A DNA stretch of 64,000 nt from Mimachlamys varia (Eukaryota > Mollusca > Bivalvia > Pectinida > Pectinidae): positions 34,787,426-34,851,425 of the forward strand of contig OX392534.1 of assembly GCA_947623455.1 (NCBI GenBank), in the 5' to 3' direction. This document shows positions 51,013 through 62,800 of this stretch, one piece after another. The first letter of the stretch is position 1, and each line of letters opens with the position of its first letter. Both the position numbers and the translations under genes were made by a program. A model generated the notes under the pieces. That model was not told where the DNA came from, did not search any database, and saw only the letters and a program-made list of their open reading frames with translations.

Positions 51013-51589
51013 CAACCTTAAAAACAGGATTTCTAACTTCCCCTCATCTTTGCTGCACGAATAGATGTCTTCAGATTAAGACGAATGTAGTGACGTGTCT
51101 ACGTGTTACGGGTGCTTCTATGGCTAGGTGTTGAAGGAATAGAAGGACGGGTTAATTCCAAAGTGGTAACGATACAAAAATTTGCAAAGTAAAATATGAA
51201 CATTTGAAAACAAATGAGGCCATCGATATGTTGGTACGGTCGGTATAAACACCACTTTGGGAATGGCTCCAGTGCTTAAATTAATTTATTAATAGTTCAG
51301 TCGTTAATGCAGCTACAAGGCAGAACGTTCCTAATGGAAACTTTCTGCCTCGCACTGTATACTTTCGCATTAACGAAGATTGAAAAACAAGGACCATCAG
51401 GTTTGGGCGATAGCTAAGGTTTATTACTGTATTATCAGTTGTTACGTAAGATTGCGTAAGTTTATATGGCATTACATAATATTGCATAGTAGGATAAGAG
51501 AAAATCACATGTAATAAACCAAGTAGTAAATTGTCCTGAACAATACCCTTAGCTTAACTATCTAAACTACTGATACTATCACTAACTAT

Positions 51590-51790
51590 ACATGTATATA
51601 TGACGTAACACACACATGTGCTGCCCCTTTTTAATTTAGTAATAGATACAGCATGCCGAAAATATGAATTAAACTCACTATTCATCTGTTTTGTCCTCCT
51701 AGGACTCTTCGGTGATGCTAGTAGCCAAAAGGAGGGAATCCAAAATTTCTAAACTAATGTAGGTGCAGAAGAGTCATATAAAGCAGAAAG
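51590..51790 (+). repeat. Dispersed repeat family B copy
   Basis: It carries ACACACACATGTGCTGCCCC, TTTTGTCCTCCTAGGACTCT and GGAATCCAAAATTTCT. Confidence 0.7.
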
Positions 51791-51839
51791 GTAATATCTA
51801 AATCTATATGACACATAACAGACACGAACAACATACATT

Positions 51840-53250
51840 TGTATACTATTAACATTAGAGTGGGCGGGAGAGGTAAAATTGTAAGAACTTAGATGCTACT
51901 TACCCTATCGTAATGTTTCGGTAAGTTCCCCATGGGGAATCACAACGTGCCCGCCATTTGTTTACATTGTGACTAAGTAAGAAAACGTCCGAGAGAATCG
52001 ACAAAGGGACCGTTGATTGCGAAACTACGAGAGTATAAAGAGAATAATTATAGTCCTTAGAAAACAACGTTTAAACTCGTAATTATCTGGTGTAAAGAAA
52101 ACTTAAGTTATACAAGTTTATTTCCACGAAGGTAAGGTTTTCCTGCGTAATAACACACTAGTAAAATCGAACTACGCAAACCGGAAGTGAGAATTGTAAA
52201 CACCTCACCGGAGAGGAAACACGTGTGTAGCACGTAAGGCAATTACACACGGAAGGATGCTTCCTCCCACAATTAATGGCATATTATCAAAAATACATAC
52301 ATCACATAAATGGCCCGTTCAGTCATGTCATACGGCCATGTCATAAATATGGTATTACACACGTGTAATAACACTATTGTGACATCATAAACAAATGACG
52401 TCATTATGACGTCATATGATTGTCTTTGTACTGAAAATCAGTCCGTCAATGTAGAAAAATGCCTTTCTTATATGGAATATATTACACTCGTTAAATAATT
52501 TAATATGTCACTCGCCTAAAGGCTCGTGACATTTCTAAGCATTGAACTCGTTTAATAGATTCCATGTTACATCGACACTCGTGTAAGATCCTCTATTGAC
52601 TGTCCTTCTTAGGCTGTTGAAATTCTTTCATAATAGCGCTACTATTGATTAATTCCAACCAAGTATTTCAAACAGCATTCATCAATATTTTAAAGATCAA
52701 ATGCTTGATCTCTTGTCAATTGTTTCTTTAAAAAAATATATTTCGAGTCTTATCAAAAGCTCTTTCAACACATTTGCTTAAAACATCTTTTACAATATGA
52801 AAAGGGAAAAGAAAATCCTTTTGGGATTATATATACCCATATTTGACCTCAATAAGAAATCGATATATTCTACCTGTGTTTCATCATTTAGTAATACAAG
52901 CCATAGAAGACATGTTACACACTATCAACCATAACAAACAAGAAACGAACGTTTAAATCAAAATGAAGCAGAAATTCATCCTTCTGTGAAAAATATATGA
53001 CCTAGATAACATATTAATAAGTCTCAAATTCCTCGTATTCTTGGCACATATTGATCATCGGTCTTAAGCGAAATTGGATATTAAATCTCAAATCAATAAA
53101 GATCAAAATATTTTTGATGTTTTCAATTACAAACTGTATCAATACTTAGTAACAACAAGATGAAAAGAAAGCACCAAGCAAATTAATAATAATAACCAGG
53201 AAGACAATTTCAATTAATCGAACCAATCGTTATATTGGTTAGTTATTTAA
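51840..53250. other. Intergenic DNA with CRE-like palindromes, no gene found
   Basis: It includes paired TGACGTCAT motifs at about 52396-52422 and several ACACGTGT sites. I see no coding exon. Confidence 0.4.
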
Positions 53251-53330
53251 GATGACGTAACGCACACATGCTGCATCTTTCAAATTTAGTAATAGATACA
53301 GTATGCCGAAAAATGAATTAAACTAGCTGC
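53250..53330 (+). repeat. Family B, partial copy
   Basis: GATGACGTAACGCACACATG and AGATACAGTATGCCGAAAAA are shared with the full copies. Confidence 0.55.
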
Positions 53331-53469
53331 ATCATAGAGTGGAAGGCAATCTTTTTGTAAAGGAAATTATTTCCACTTTCATTTGAAATAAATTTGCATC
53401 ACATATTATCTGTATTATCAAAGCATAGCATGGGCGATGACGTACCACACACACATGCTGCAGCTTTTA

Positions 53470-53800
53470 AATAAAATAAGAGAAAACCGAAGCGTCAACA
53501 TAATCATAATCCAAACTCAAAATCGATTAAACCAGGGGCAAAATTTGAACAAAGGAAAGATTTACATGGAGACCCTTGCAAAAGTACAAGAGACTAAGAC
53601 CAGGTGTTCCGGAAGAGTAAGCGTCTTCTGCTTCATCGACGACACCCGCCATGTAAATCTTTTGTCACATCCAAGTAAACATCAAGTTCTCAAAATGAGA
53701 ACCGAGTATCATTGTCAATCACAACAAGTAAACACACTAATGAGCATACTCAAAAACGTCCATCTTCATATCACTTAAAGATACAGAATATTTCTCAATG
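53470..53800 (-). mobile_element. R retroelement 3' part, minus strand, best-matched copy
   Basis: It runs continuously from ATAAGAGAAAACCGAAGCGT through the GACACCCGCCATGTAAAT block and the CAAAAACGTCCATCTTCATA block to TTTCTCAATGAGA. Confidence 0.8.
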
Positions 53801-53989
53801 AGAAATATAAAAAATTTACATACCGTTTGTATTGCGATGTCAACAGAGCACTCTGGGAGCGTTTAATGATACAGTTGCGTACCGGATCAAGCTTGATTCT
53901 GTGTGTTTCTTTTTAATTAACTGAACAAAAAGTTATTAAAATCGTAAAGTTAACTTATTTGCTTGAACTCAAAAACTCCATTTTTAAAA

Positions 53990-54226
53990 CATTAAACGCA
54001 ATGGGATTTTTATTATAGCATTCACTGTATGCATACCTTTCTGTCGCGGAGAATGTTTTCAATGTCACTACGTAGTGCCAGGGAATTTGGTAGGCTCACC
54101 TTCGCTCTTTGTCTCAAAGCTCGCGTTTTGTTTAGCAGAGAACTTTGAGTGTTTCACGTTTAATGTACAAACAGGGGCGTGTCAGATGTACAGTTTAGTT
54201 CAGATTAGTCTAACGGATACCAGCTA
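53990..54226 (+). pseudogene. Decayed copy of exon 1 of the fibrinogen-related gene
   Basis: The stretch matches the 41779-42061 exon for most of its length: CRGE, then NLVGSPS, a FNVQTGACQMY equivalent of FNTQTGECRMY, and near-identical DNA around the CTTTCTGTCGCGGAGAAT block. The ATG is shifted one base out of frame. About 15 bases are missing after the CHY codons, several Cys codons are changed, and a TAA at 54224-54226 replaces the donor. No copies of exons 2 or 3 are seen nearby. It is a partial duplication that has lost coding capacity. Confidence 0.8.
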
Positions 54227-54248
54227 ATAAATATTATAAGATTATTTT

Positions 54249-54346
54249 TTGCCCAGGGTGTAAGATAGGGCAAGCCACGCGAGGGGTTTTTAAATTTGGT
54301 AAAACCCGTGGCTTTGCCGAGGATGGAATCTTGCACCCCGGTTATG
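54249..54346. repeat. Foldback element, about 45-bp arms
   Basis: CAGGGTGTAAGATAGGGCAA and the inverse of CTTGCACCCCGG with its flank pair through AAGCCACG around a TTTAAATTT loop. It lies just past the decayed exon copy. Confidence 0.7.
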
Positions 54347-55074
54347 AAAGAGTATTTTTCTCTCATTTCAACTACCCGAATATTTTTTCAAAAACGAATG
54401 GGTCAGCAAGATTAAGCATACCCCATGTTTGCAAAAAAGTTGCGCAGAAAAAATTATCTCAGCTTTCTAATTTACATGTTTCAAACATTGTGAAAGGTTT
54501 TAGTTTTATCTCGGCGTTTTTTCTCTTCCCGGCATCAGATTTTACCGAACTCAGGACGTCACGTCATTGTTGCGCCATTGTGACGTCACGCCGTGGCTGT
54601 ATTGCATGGGTAGATGTTTAATACAACCTCGGCGTATTGCCCTAGACAGGTCAGTATTACACCAAGAAATGAGAGAAAATATAGTTCAAATTCAATAAAG
54701 TGGTAGTACGTGAACAATGTGTTCGAGCATTTTGGAAAATAAACGTATCCACTTTTATTCTTTCCGTCAAATGGGAAATAGGGTCCAGAGAAGTTATATG
54801 GGGTTTCAATAAATGTAAGAATGTCACGCAATAAACGTCTGCGATCTAGTGATCTAGATGAAAAATAATGGTTGGTTTTTTTTCAATGCGCTTTTTTCCA
54901 CATATTCTGAGATTATCTTCATGTTAATCTTTCCTTGTTCATAGCTTGCCTCTAGTTTAATCGATTTTAATTCAGAAATTGGTTTCGGTATTTTTATTAG
55001 TTTTCTTTTTTAATGATTGTGAGCTAATTTGTCATCCGTGTTCATCCCCCTATATCGATTTGTGATTTAGGCTT

Positions 55075-55190
55075 CACGTTTTAGGACGAGACGAGTCCTA
55101 GAAGGACGAAACAGCTGAATAGTACCGCGTAATAGAATTGCTTTGACTAGGATATACTGATCAGCACATACGCTGCATATTGAAACAGAT
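55075..55190 (-). repeat. Family B, inverted partial copy
   Basis: AGTCCTAGAAGGACGAAACAG is the inverted family core. Confidence 0.5.
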
Positions 55191-55439
55191 CGATATCGAA
55201 ATATTGATAGAAATGAGTGTACTTGCAGTGTATGCAATTCTGGCGATATAGAAGATTGGGTTTGCTAATTGGTCAAATTTTTCATGTGTTAAGAGTGAGA
55301 CGTATACAGAAACTGCAGGAAAAAAACGTCGGTTTTTAAACTGAATAAAACTTTAAGTTTAAATAATTTGAAGGAATTGACCATGTTAAGTAATTTTTAT
55401 ACAATGTTACTCAATTAAAATAAACCTTGATAAAAAAAA

Positions 55440-55620
55440 AATCAGAGAATACCAAAGCGTCAACAAAACCATAATCCGAACTCAAAATCGATTAAACTAG
55501 GGGCAAAATAGGAACAAAGGAAAGATTTACATGGAGACTCTCGTAAAAGCACAAGAGAATAAGACCAGGTGTTCCGTAAGAGGAAGCGTCTTCTGCTTGA
55601 TGATAAACTTTATGTAACTT
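55440..55620 (-). mobile_element. R retroelement 3' end, minus strand
   Basis: It runs from TCAGAGAATACCAAAGCGTC to GTCTTCTGCTTGATGA. Confidence 0.75.
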
Positions 55621-56054
55621 GATTCTGTCCATTCAATGTAGCTATTTGTATTGTTTATTACTTCTACGTACTGATAAGCTGTAAAAGCTTAAGGTGAGTA
55701 AATGAATTTGAATTTTATTATTTATTTGACTCTGCTGTATTCTTGTTATAACGGTTCTATTCTCACGTGTGTCACTTGTACTCTAGTACTCATTTTAAAC
55801 TATATGTTTGCAATAAAACACTGCGTGCAATGAATTGTATCTCACTATCCTTAAAGGATATGGTCTATATAACAATGCCAGTGAAATATTTATGTGTTGT
55901 GTTTCAGTAACTCTGGTACATGAACGCTATCAGCTCCATCAGCTACGTGACAATTTAAGTGTATTAGACTTTCTTCTCGCAAATGTAAGAAATAACATTT
56001 CAATCAAAATATATGTGATGGTGGATAGCACTAGTTCTAAATGTGTGCTAACAT

Positions 56055-56360
56055 AATTATGATTATAATTATAATAATTCGAGGTGCTATCCGTGATTAT
56101 AGGGCCTTAGCAACCAGCCAATATCGTTCTCAACTGCCTGTGGAGTATACAACCGGTGCTGCCATTTCGGCGCTCACAGTGTTAGCAATCTACAATAGCT
56201 AGCACTACTCAACCAATTACTCATTTACAGCTGAGTAGACTGAACCAGCAGAGTAAAGTATCTTGCTCAAGGATACAACACAAGTGCCATGACCGGGACT
56301 CGAACTCGAAACCCTTCGATCACGAGCCTGGCGTCCTACCATTAGACCAGTGTGTCACAT
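56055..56360 (-). mobile_element. tRNA-derived SINE, copy 2
   Basis: The minus-strand head at about 56360-56287 has an A-box (TGGTCTAATGGTAGGACGC) and B-box (GAGTTCGAGTCCCGGTC). The body shares GGAGTATACAACCGGTGCTG and TACTCATTTACAGCTGAGTA with the copy at 35178. The 3' end is an ATTATAATTATAATCAT tail. Confidence 0.75.
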
Positions 56361-56669
56361 AACATGAAGAAGATAATGGTATATCGGGAACTGTCGAATA
56401 AAAAGATTAATAGGGATACAACAAACATTGCATTAGGAGTACTAGTTTTGTCATTGTAATTAGCATGTCTTGTCAGATTTCATCAGTGTCCGCAAAGAGC
56501 AGAGGACAGCAAACGCAATTCCCGATTATTTGAATACCATCGTTTTTCAATGATAACATAGAATATAACTTCAAAATCATATATGGGTTTCTCAAGGAGT
56601 TGTTTTGAACTAAAATGCATGACATATTTATGTAAACAATAGTTAATGATAAAGGACAGCAAATAAAGT

Positions 56670-56830
56670 CAGAGAATACCAAAGCGTCAACAAATTTAAA
56701 CCATGATCCGAACTCAAAATCGACCATAAGTAAAATATGAATAAAGTAAAGGTAACATGGAGACCCTCGTAAAAGTACAAGATAATAAGAGCAGGTGTTC
56801 CGTAGGAGTAAGCGTCTTCTCCTTACGATA
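56670..56830 (-). mobile_element. R retroelement 3' end, minus strand
   Basis: It runs from GTCAGAGAATACCAAAGCGT to GTAAGCGTCTTCTCC, with a small insertion near CCATGATCC. Confidence 0.7.
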
Positions 56831-57327
56831 TGCATTGACGATAAATCATAGACGGTGTGCTTAGATTATCAACTACATGTATGTGTGATGTAACCAAAAC
56901 ATCATTCAAAGTGAAGTATGAGGACAGAATTAGAATCATTGATAATCATGGACAATTTGACTAAAAATGATATAATTTTTTTTTTTAGATAAGTTGTAAT
57001 CCTGATGAAGTGATGGAAACACTTATCAATGAAGCTTTGCTATGTTTAGAATACAGCAATACGCTATTTAAAAAAAAATATGCAGCTTCATACATATTTT
57101 TTATCAGTGTGCCTCGTTCTTGCCATGTTCCAAGGCCAAATCGATCTATATCCTCTGATAGAACCTTCCCTTTTCCTAGATTATAAATTATTAATACTGT
57201 CACGTCATTCCCTTGTGAGCATCAGCGATCCGACTTGGCACAACATTCATAGATAAAAGCACTAGTTATGCTTACGTTGCGAATCTACTACTATTTTCAT
57301 TAGTATATGAATGTACTTTTTACCTCA

Positions 57328-57725
57328 ATGGCCCAATACACGTATCTTTTGGCAAAAGTTCAAGCAAAAAGCAAGCCAAATAACTCATTACATGTATAGA
57401 TTTAGTTAAGATTAACTGATATCAGCAATATTCAAATTGAATTCTTACTTAGGTATCAGTACAGTAGCAAATGAGACTCGGTACAGTATTTGTAATCATG
57501 CATCCATTTTGAACTGTCGTCCAACTTCGGTTTGTTGTTTTAGTGGTCCACGCTTAAATCATTTTAAATTTCTTTTGGATTTTCTGTCAAGAGTTTCTTG
57601 GTAGTTACCGCTCAGGTTTACTTCGTTTAAACTTTATTTTTGTATGGTTACCAGCTGTATTTTTTTTTCAGAATTTTTCAGAATCACGAATAATTCCCTG
57701 AAGATGCGTTTATGGGGCCTTTGAA
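57328..57725. mobile_element. MITE family C, near-full copy
   Basis: It begins TGGCCCAATACACGTATC and ends GTTTATGGGGCCT. The interior matches the copy at 40014 throughout. The flanking TTAA is mutated. Confidence 0.7.
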
Positions 57726-58065
57726 ATAGGGTCCCTGATTCTCTGCGCGTGAACATTGACAATATAAGAAGATAAGAAATAGATCAATCATTTCACTCTT
57801 TTGAATTCAACTGAGTAATCATGTTGAAAAACTGGCGACTTTAACACATACGTAACTTTCTTTATACAGAGCTTAATACAATCAGCTGACAAAAATGCAA
57901 GATGATGATGAAAGATTGAAATATATTAAAACTACAACCGGATGATAATTTGCATCATAAAGAGTTTTGATCAATTGATTTTGAAATTGATCCAAAATTT
58001 ATTGAATATTTTGCAATATGTCAAATCTACTCGTTCATCTTAGCAATTACTATAAAATGTAATTT

Positions 58066-58525
58066 ACATTAGTCAATGAACTACATTAGCCAATGAACTT
58101 CATCAGTCAATGAACTACATCCGTCATGGAACTACATCAGTCAATGAAACACATCAGTCAATGAACTACATCAGTCCATGAACCACATCAGTCAATGAAC
58201 TATACATCCGTCAAGAAACTTCATCAGTCATTCAACTAGATCCGTCAATGAACTACACCAGTCAATGACCGTCAATGAACTACATCAGTCAATGAATTAC
58301 ATACGTCAATGAACTACATCAGTCAATGAAATACATCTGTCAATGAACTACATCTGTCAATGAACTACATCAGTCATTGAACTACAACAGCCAATTAACT
58401 TCATCAGTCAATGAACTACATCAGTCATTGAACTACACCAGTCATTGAACTACAACAGTCAATGAACCACATCCGTAAATGAACTACATCAGTCAATGAA
58501 CTACATCAGTCAAGGAACTATAACA
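58066..58525 (+). repeat. 17-bp minisatellite, about 26 units
   Basis: The unit ATCAGTCAATGAACTAC repeats head to tail with substitutions (CAGTC, CCGTC or CTGTC) and occasional truncated units. It is non-coding. Confidence 0.9.
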
Positions 58526-58559
58526 TCTGTAAATTAACTGATTAAGACTGATACGTGTT

Positions 58560-59060
58560 ACATAGAACAATGTGACTGTTACTACCAGATAGCTTAAACT
58601 TGATATTCATTACAATTATCAGATGATCATCAGTACAGAGAATTTACATTAATTAATGTAGACCTTCACCAGGACACTCGTTACATTGAATATACATCTG
58701 ACACTGAACGCGTTAAATGGAATGATTGGTACATTTGTATATTACATTAACATCAATTACATTAATCGTTATACTAGTTAAACCGGATACTTGATATGTA
58801 AAATTTACATAAATGACTTTATATTCATTAAATGGGATGCTCTTTAAAATGGAAATACATTCGACACTGTACGCGTTAAATCGAATGATAGTTACATCAC
58901 ATTTACATCAATTGAATCAATCAATATACTAGTTAAACCGGATACTTTTTATAGGAGAATTTACATCCGTCAATGTTCTCGTTAATTCGGATGCTTGTTA
59001 CTTTATTTTACATCAGACATCAAACTCGTTAAACCGGATAAACATAACATAGAATAATTA
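58560..59060 (+). repeat. Degenerate long-unit repeat with GTTAAACCGGATA motif
   Basis: CGTTAAA, TTACATCAATT and GTTAAACCGGATACTT recur at 58781, 58932 and 59030, and again at 59648. Units are about 100-150 bases and well diverged. Confidence 0.55.
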
Positions 59061-59099
59061 TTTTTAGTGTACTATCTAAACATATTTTAACAAGTACTA

Positions 59100-59602
59100 A
59101 TTGTATTGGTGGACCATTAAAGAAGTCCTCCAAACCCGCGCAGTTCGGTCCGCATTGCTGAAATACGTGTACAAACCAAATTTCATGAAAATCGGACGAT
59201 ATTTAAATTTCGACCAATCAGAGGACAGGTAAAAACGGCCATTTTGTTGAATTGCGAAACCAAGGTTACGGTTTCGTTGGTAACAAACGTGCATACAAAA
59301 TTTGAGGGAAATCGGATAATATCTAAATGTCGACCAATCAGAAGCCAGTATTTGGCGGCCATTTGTTATATCGAAAAAACAGAGTTAGATTCTACGGTAT
59401 TGTTTGTGAAGTTATAACACACCTTCATCGGACAATATCCATTTCGACCAATCAGAATCCGTTATGTAGCAGCCATTTTGGATCACCGACGCACCCACAT
59501 CGGTACTAATGTGAAGTTTCATCGAAATCCAACAAATAGTTTAGGAGAAAATGGTCGGACAAAAAACGACGGAAGAAGAAGAAGAAGAAGAAGAAGAAGA
59601 AG
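59100..59602 (+). repeat. Retrotransposon 3' end with repeated CGACCAATCAGA blocks and a (GAA)n tail
   Basis: Three copies of a unit with AAATCGGA, CGACCAATCAGA and GGCGGCCATTTTG are followed by GGTCGGACAAAAAACGACGG and a GAA run (59571-59602). This is typical of the 3' end of a LINE or SINE with a simple-repeat tail. It ends about 290 bases before the lectin start. Confidence 0.6.
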
Positions 59603-59894
59603 ATATTATCAATTGATTACACATATATAATACTAGTCGTCGTAGTCGTTAAACCGGATATACGTTACAGAGACTTTTCATTGGTAGGAACGAGATAATA
59701 CGTTACAAAAGTTTTCAAGTGGTTTTCAACGAGCAAAAGGATGTTAAGCAATGCAAAATAGGGTTATCAAATCCGGTTGATACATCACATAGAGGGCGCA
59801 TAAAATCCATAAGTTACTGTAGAACAGGCATTGCCTGGATCCATTGCTACTCAAGCAGATCATCCTCTTACAAATCAGGAGATCTGCTGTATTT

Positions 59895-62800
59895 ATGGAA
59901 TTCCTATTCATGGTGTGTGTTTGGCTGCAGATATATAGCAGCTATCAGCAGAATATTCTCCCCGAACATAAAAGGCGCCATTGCAATGCGCTACAAACTT
60001 TGGACATTATGGAGTATGCCATGCCGGAGATACGCAGTATCCTTCAGGCAGAAGCTGACAAGGCCAGACGTCAGTACGAGGAAATCGTATCCTTTCTGAG
60101 AGGTAAGATATCGTGGTACGACTGACAACTATTCTACGGGGTAAGGTATGTACTTCTTACAAAACCCAAAAGAATAGATATAATTTCCAAAGCTCTAAAG
60201 GAAGCAGACGTTTCGAAAGCTCGCGATTCTTAAAAGTTTTCAACTCCTGTTTATTTTTTCTTCCGACTTGGTTAATATAACTCTGACTACGTATAGTTTT
60301 ATTTCAAAAGCAGCAAATATGGGAAGTGTTGATTAAAGCTCAACAGCTAACAGCATTGTTCAGGCAGCATGTAATGGCAATGTTTTCAAGTACCGTAATT
60401 TCCTGCGTATTACCCGCACCAGGCATTTTGGAGGTTTTTGTAAAATAAATTCCAGATAACCCACACTGGCAGATTGCCCGCGGGGTATACGTCGAATGTA
60501 TACCTGGTGAGTACAAGTGTACTTGTTATGTGACTTTGTGATTAAATTGAATCAGAGACATATGATGGAATTATTGTGTTTATTTTGTAAATATATATGT
60601 TTATGTGTATAACTAAAGCTCTATATTAATGATATATTATGTTTACAAATAGCATAGATCGACATGTTGATAAAAGTGGAAACATTTAACAACGTATAGC
60701 CCGCATTATTTAATAATTTGGTTTTTAAAAAATACAGATAGCCCGCACAGGTAGATAGCCCGCATTAGACATCTTCTGATGTAAAAAAAATCGTATAGCC
60801 CGCGGGCAATACACAGGATATTACGTATTTACTTGTTGCCATTTTTTCTACTCTGACGGCCTTATATTGACATATAAATGTGTAACAGAGGTCATTATCT
60901 ATTCAAATGTCTCCTCTAGGAGTCGAACCCGGAACATCTGGCTACTAGTCTTACGCACAACCGATCGAGCTAAAGAGAAGATCTGTCTAGCCGAGCGGTA
61001 TATTGCAGCTAGTATTTACCAGAGTTACATACTCCCCCTCCAGGAAAGAACTCGTCCCGAGTTTTCCAGGGGTCATAGGGATTCCTTTTCAAGTATCCCT
61101 AGTGTATGATTCCCGGGTCCCTACGTGGGCGCCATATGTAACAGAGGTCATTATCTATTTAAATGTCTCCGCTAGGAGTCGAACCCGGAACATCTGGCTA
61201 CTAGTCTTACGCTCAACCGATCGAGCTAAAGAGAAGATCTCTCTAGCCGAGCGGTATATTGCAGCTAGTATTTACCAAGGTTACATACTCCCCCTCCAGG
61301 AAAGAACTCGTCCCGAGTTTTCCAGGGGTCATAGGGATTCCTTTTCAAGTATCCCTAGTGTATGATTCCCGGGTCCCTACGTGGGCGCCATATGTAACAG
61401 AGGTCATTATATATTTAAATGCCTCCGCTAGGAGTCGAACACGGAACCTCTGGCTACTAGTCGTACGCTCAACCGATCGAGCTAAAGAGAAGATCTCTCT
61501 AGCCGAGCGGTATATTGCAGCTAGTATTTACCAGGGTTACATATGCTTTTCTGGCTCATATCCTTGTGTCAACTGTTATGCGTAGGGAGGAGGGGTGTCA
61601 AAAGAGGAAGGATCTCACTGGAATGTCAGCGGTATACAATGTTTTGACAAACTTAATTACTAATCTGACTGGCATTGTAGGTAGTATCCTGCTAACATGT
61701 GAGTCTGGATGGGTGTACCATGATAACAACTGTTATTTGATTTCAAGGAAAAGGAGCACCTGGCATGAAGCAAAAGTAAGTATACTGATTCAATATCTAC
61801 ACAATGCTACCTTGTTTATATGTTGGTTTGTAACAATACAAAGAAATACAACAATATTGAATAGAATCTGCATTAAAATATATATAAATATTCATTTAGT
61901 TATGATTAAATGTGTAGATGAAAGGGAGAACACGAAAGGAAAATATCAAACATTTGAAAAAAAAATGAAAATCATCGATGATGGGCGCCAAGATTCCTCT
62001 TGCATCACTTGTTACATTTAAAAAGAGTTATCGCCCTATATACTGCATTCCATCTGTGACATCCCGCCAGGTGTCGCTCCACTAGTAGAATATATAGATC
62101 TACATTTTGAGTGAATATCCAGTCCCAAAGCAATAAAGATGTTATCCTGCATTAATCTGTGAACCATTTCGAAGCAAACATGCCAACCTTTCTCAGTTAA
62201 AGTAACTTTAATAAAGAGTCTAACTGTTACCTCTGTTAAAGCGTAATATCGTCAGAGTTAAATGCATTATTGTTTAATTGGTTTTCTGTTTTCTATTAGA
62301 ATAACGGAGACGATTAGGTTTGGATATTAAATAGCAACCGAGTAACCGTTTTTCATCAACTAATCTACCTGTAAAATGAGACAATATTTACATTCCTATC
62401 GATTCTTGGAATTATTTTTATTCCATCCAGCTCCATTTCATTAAAATTGTCATTTATTTGTTAACTTATTAACTACTTAACCCCTTTAAGGTCGGCATCT
62501 AGATCTCATTGAGAAATATTTTGTATCCTTGTGTAATATGAAGATGGGCGTTTTTGAAAATGCTCATTAGTGACCTAACTTGTAATTGTGATTGAGAATG
62601 GAGATTCGATTCTCACTTTGAGGACTTGACGTTTACTTAAAAGTGACAAAAAGTGATTGCGGGTGTCGTCGATGAAGCAGAAACATTTGCTCTCCTGGAA
62701 CACCTGGTTGTATTCTCTCGTACATTTTACATGGTTCTCCATGTAAACATTTCCCTTGCTCATATTTTGCCCCTAGTTTAATCGATTTTGAGTTCGGATT

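Noticed and set aside
58066..58525. Regular short repeats that might suggest a CRISPR array
   Set aside because: Units are contiguous without unique spacers, and the host is a eukaryote. It is a minisatellite.
59719..60099. 126-residue open frame overlapping lectin exon 1
   Set aside because: Different frame, no signal or domain; the lectin frame has a signal peptide, a helical neck and phase-matched downstream exons.
61137..61285. Functional tRNA gene in the LTR array
   Set aside because: A- and B-boxes are visible, but the anticodon and acceptor stems do not pair well and the unit is repeated. It is tRNA-like only.
60881..61585. Repeated open frames of 80-120 residues across the tandem array
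   Set aside because: They arise from the 256-bp period and carry no conserved domain.
61586..61775. Lectin exon 2 starting at the TAG acceptor near 61585
   Set aside because: Its phase does not match exon 1; the acceptor at 61680 matches in phase 1 and keeps the frame.
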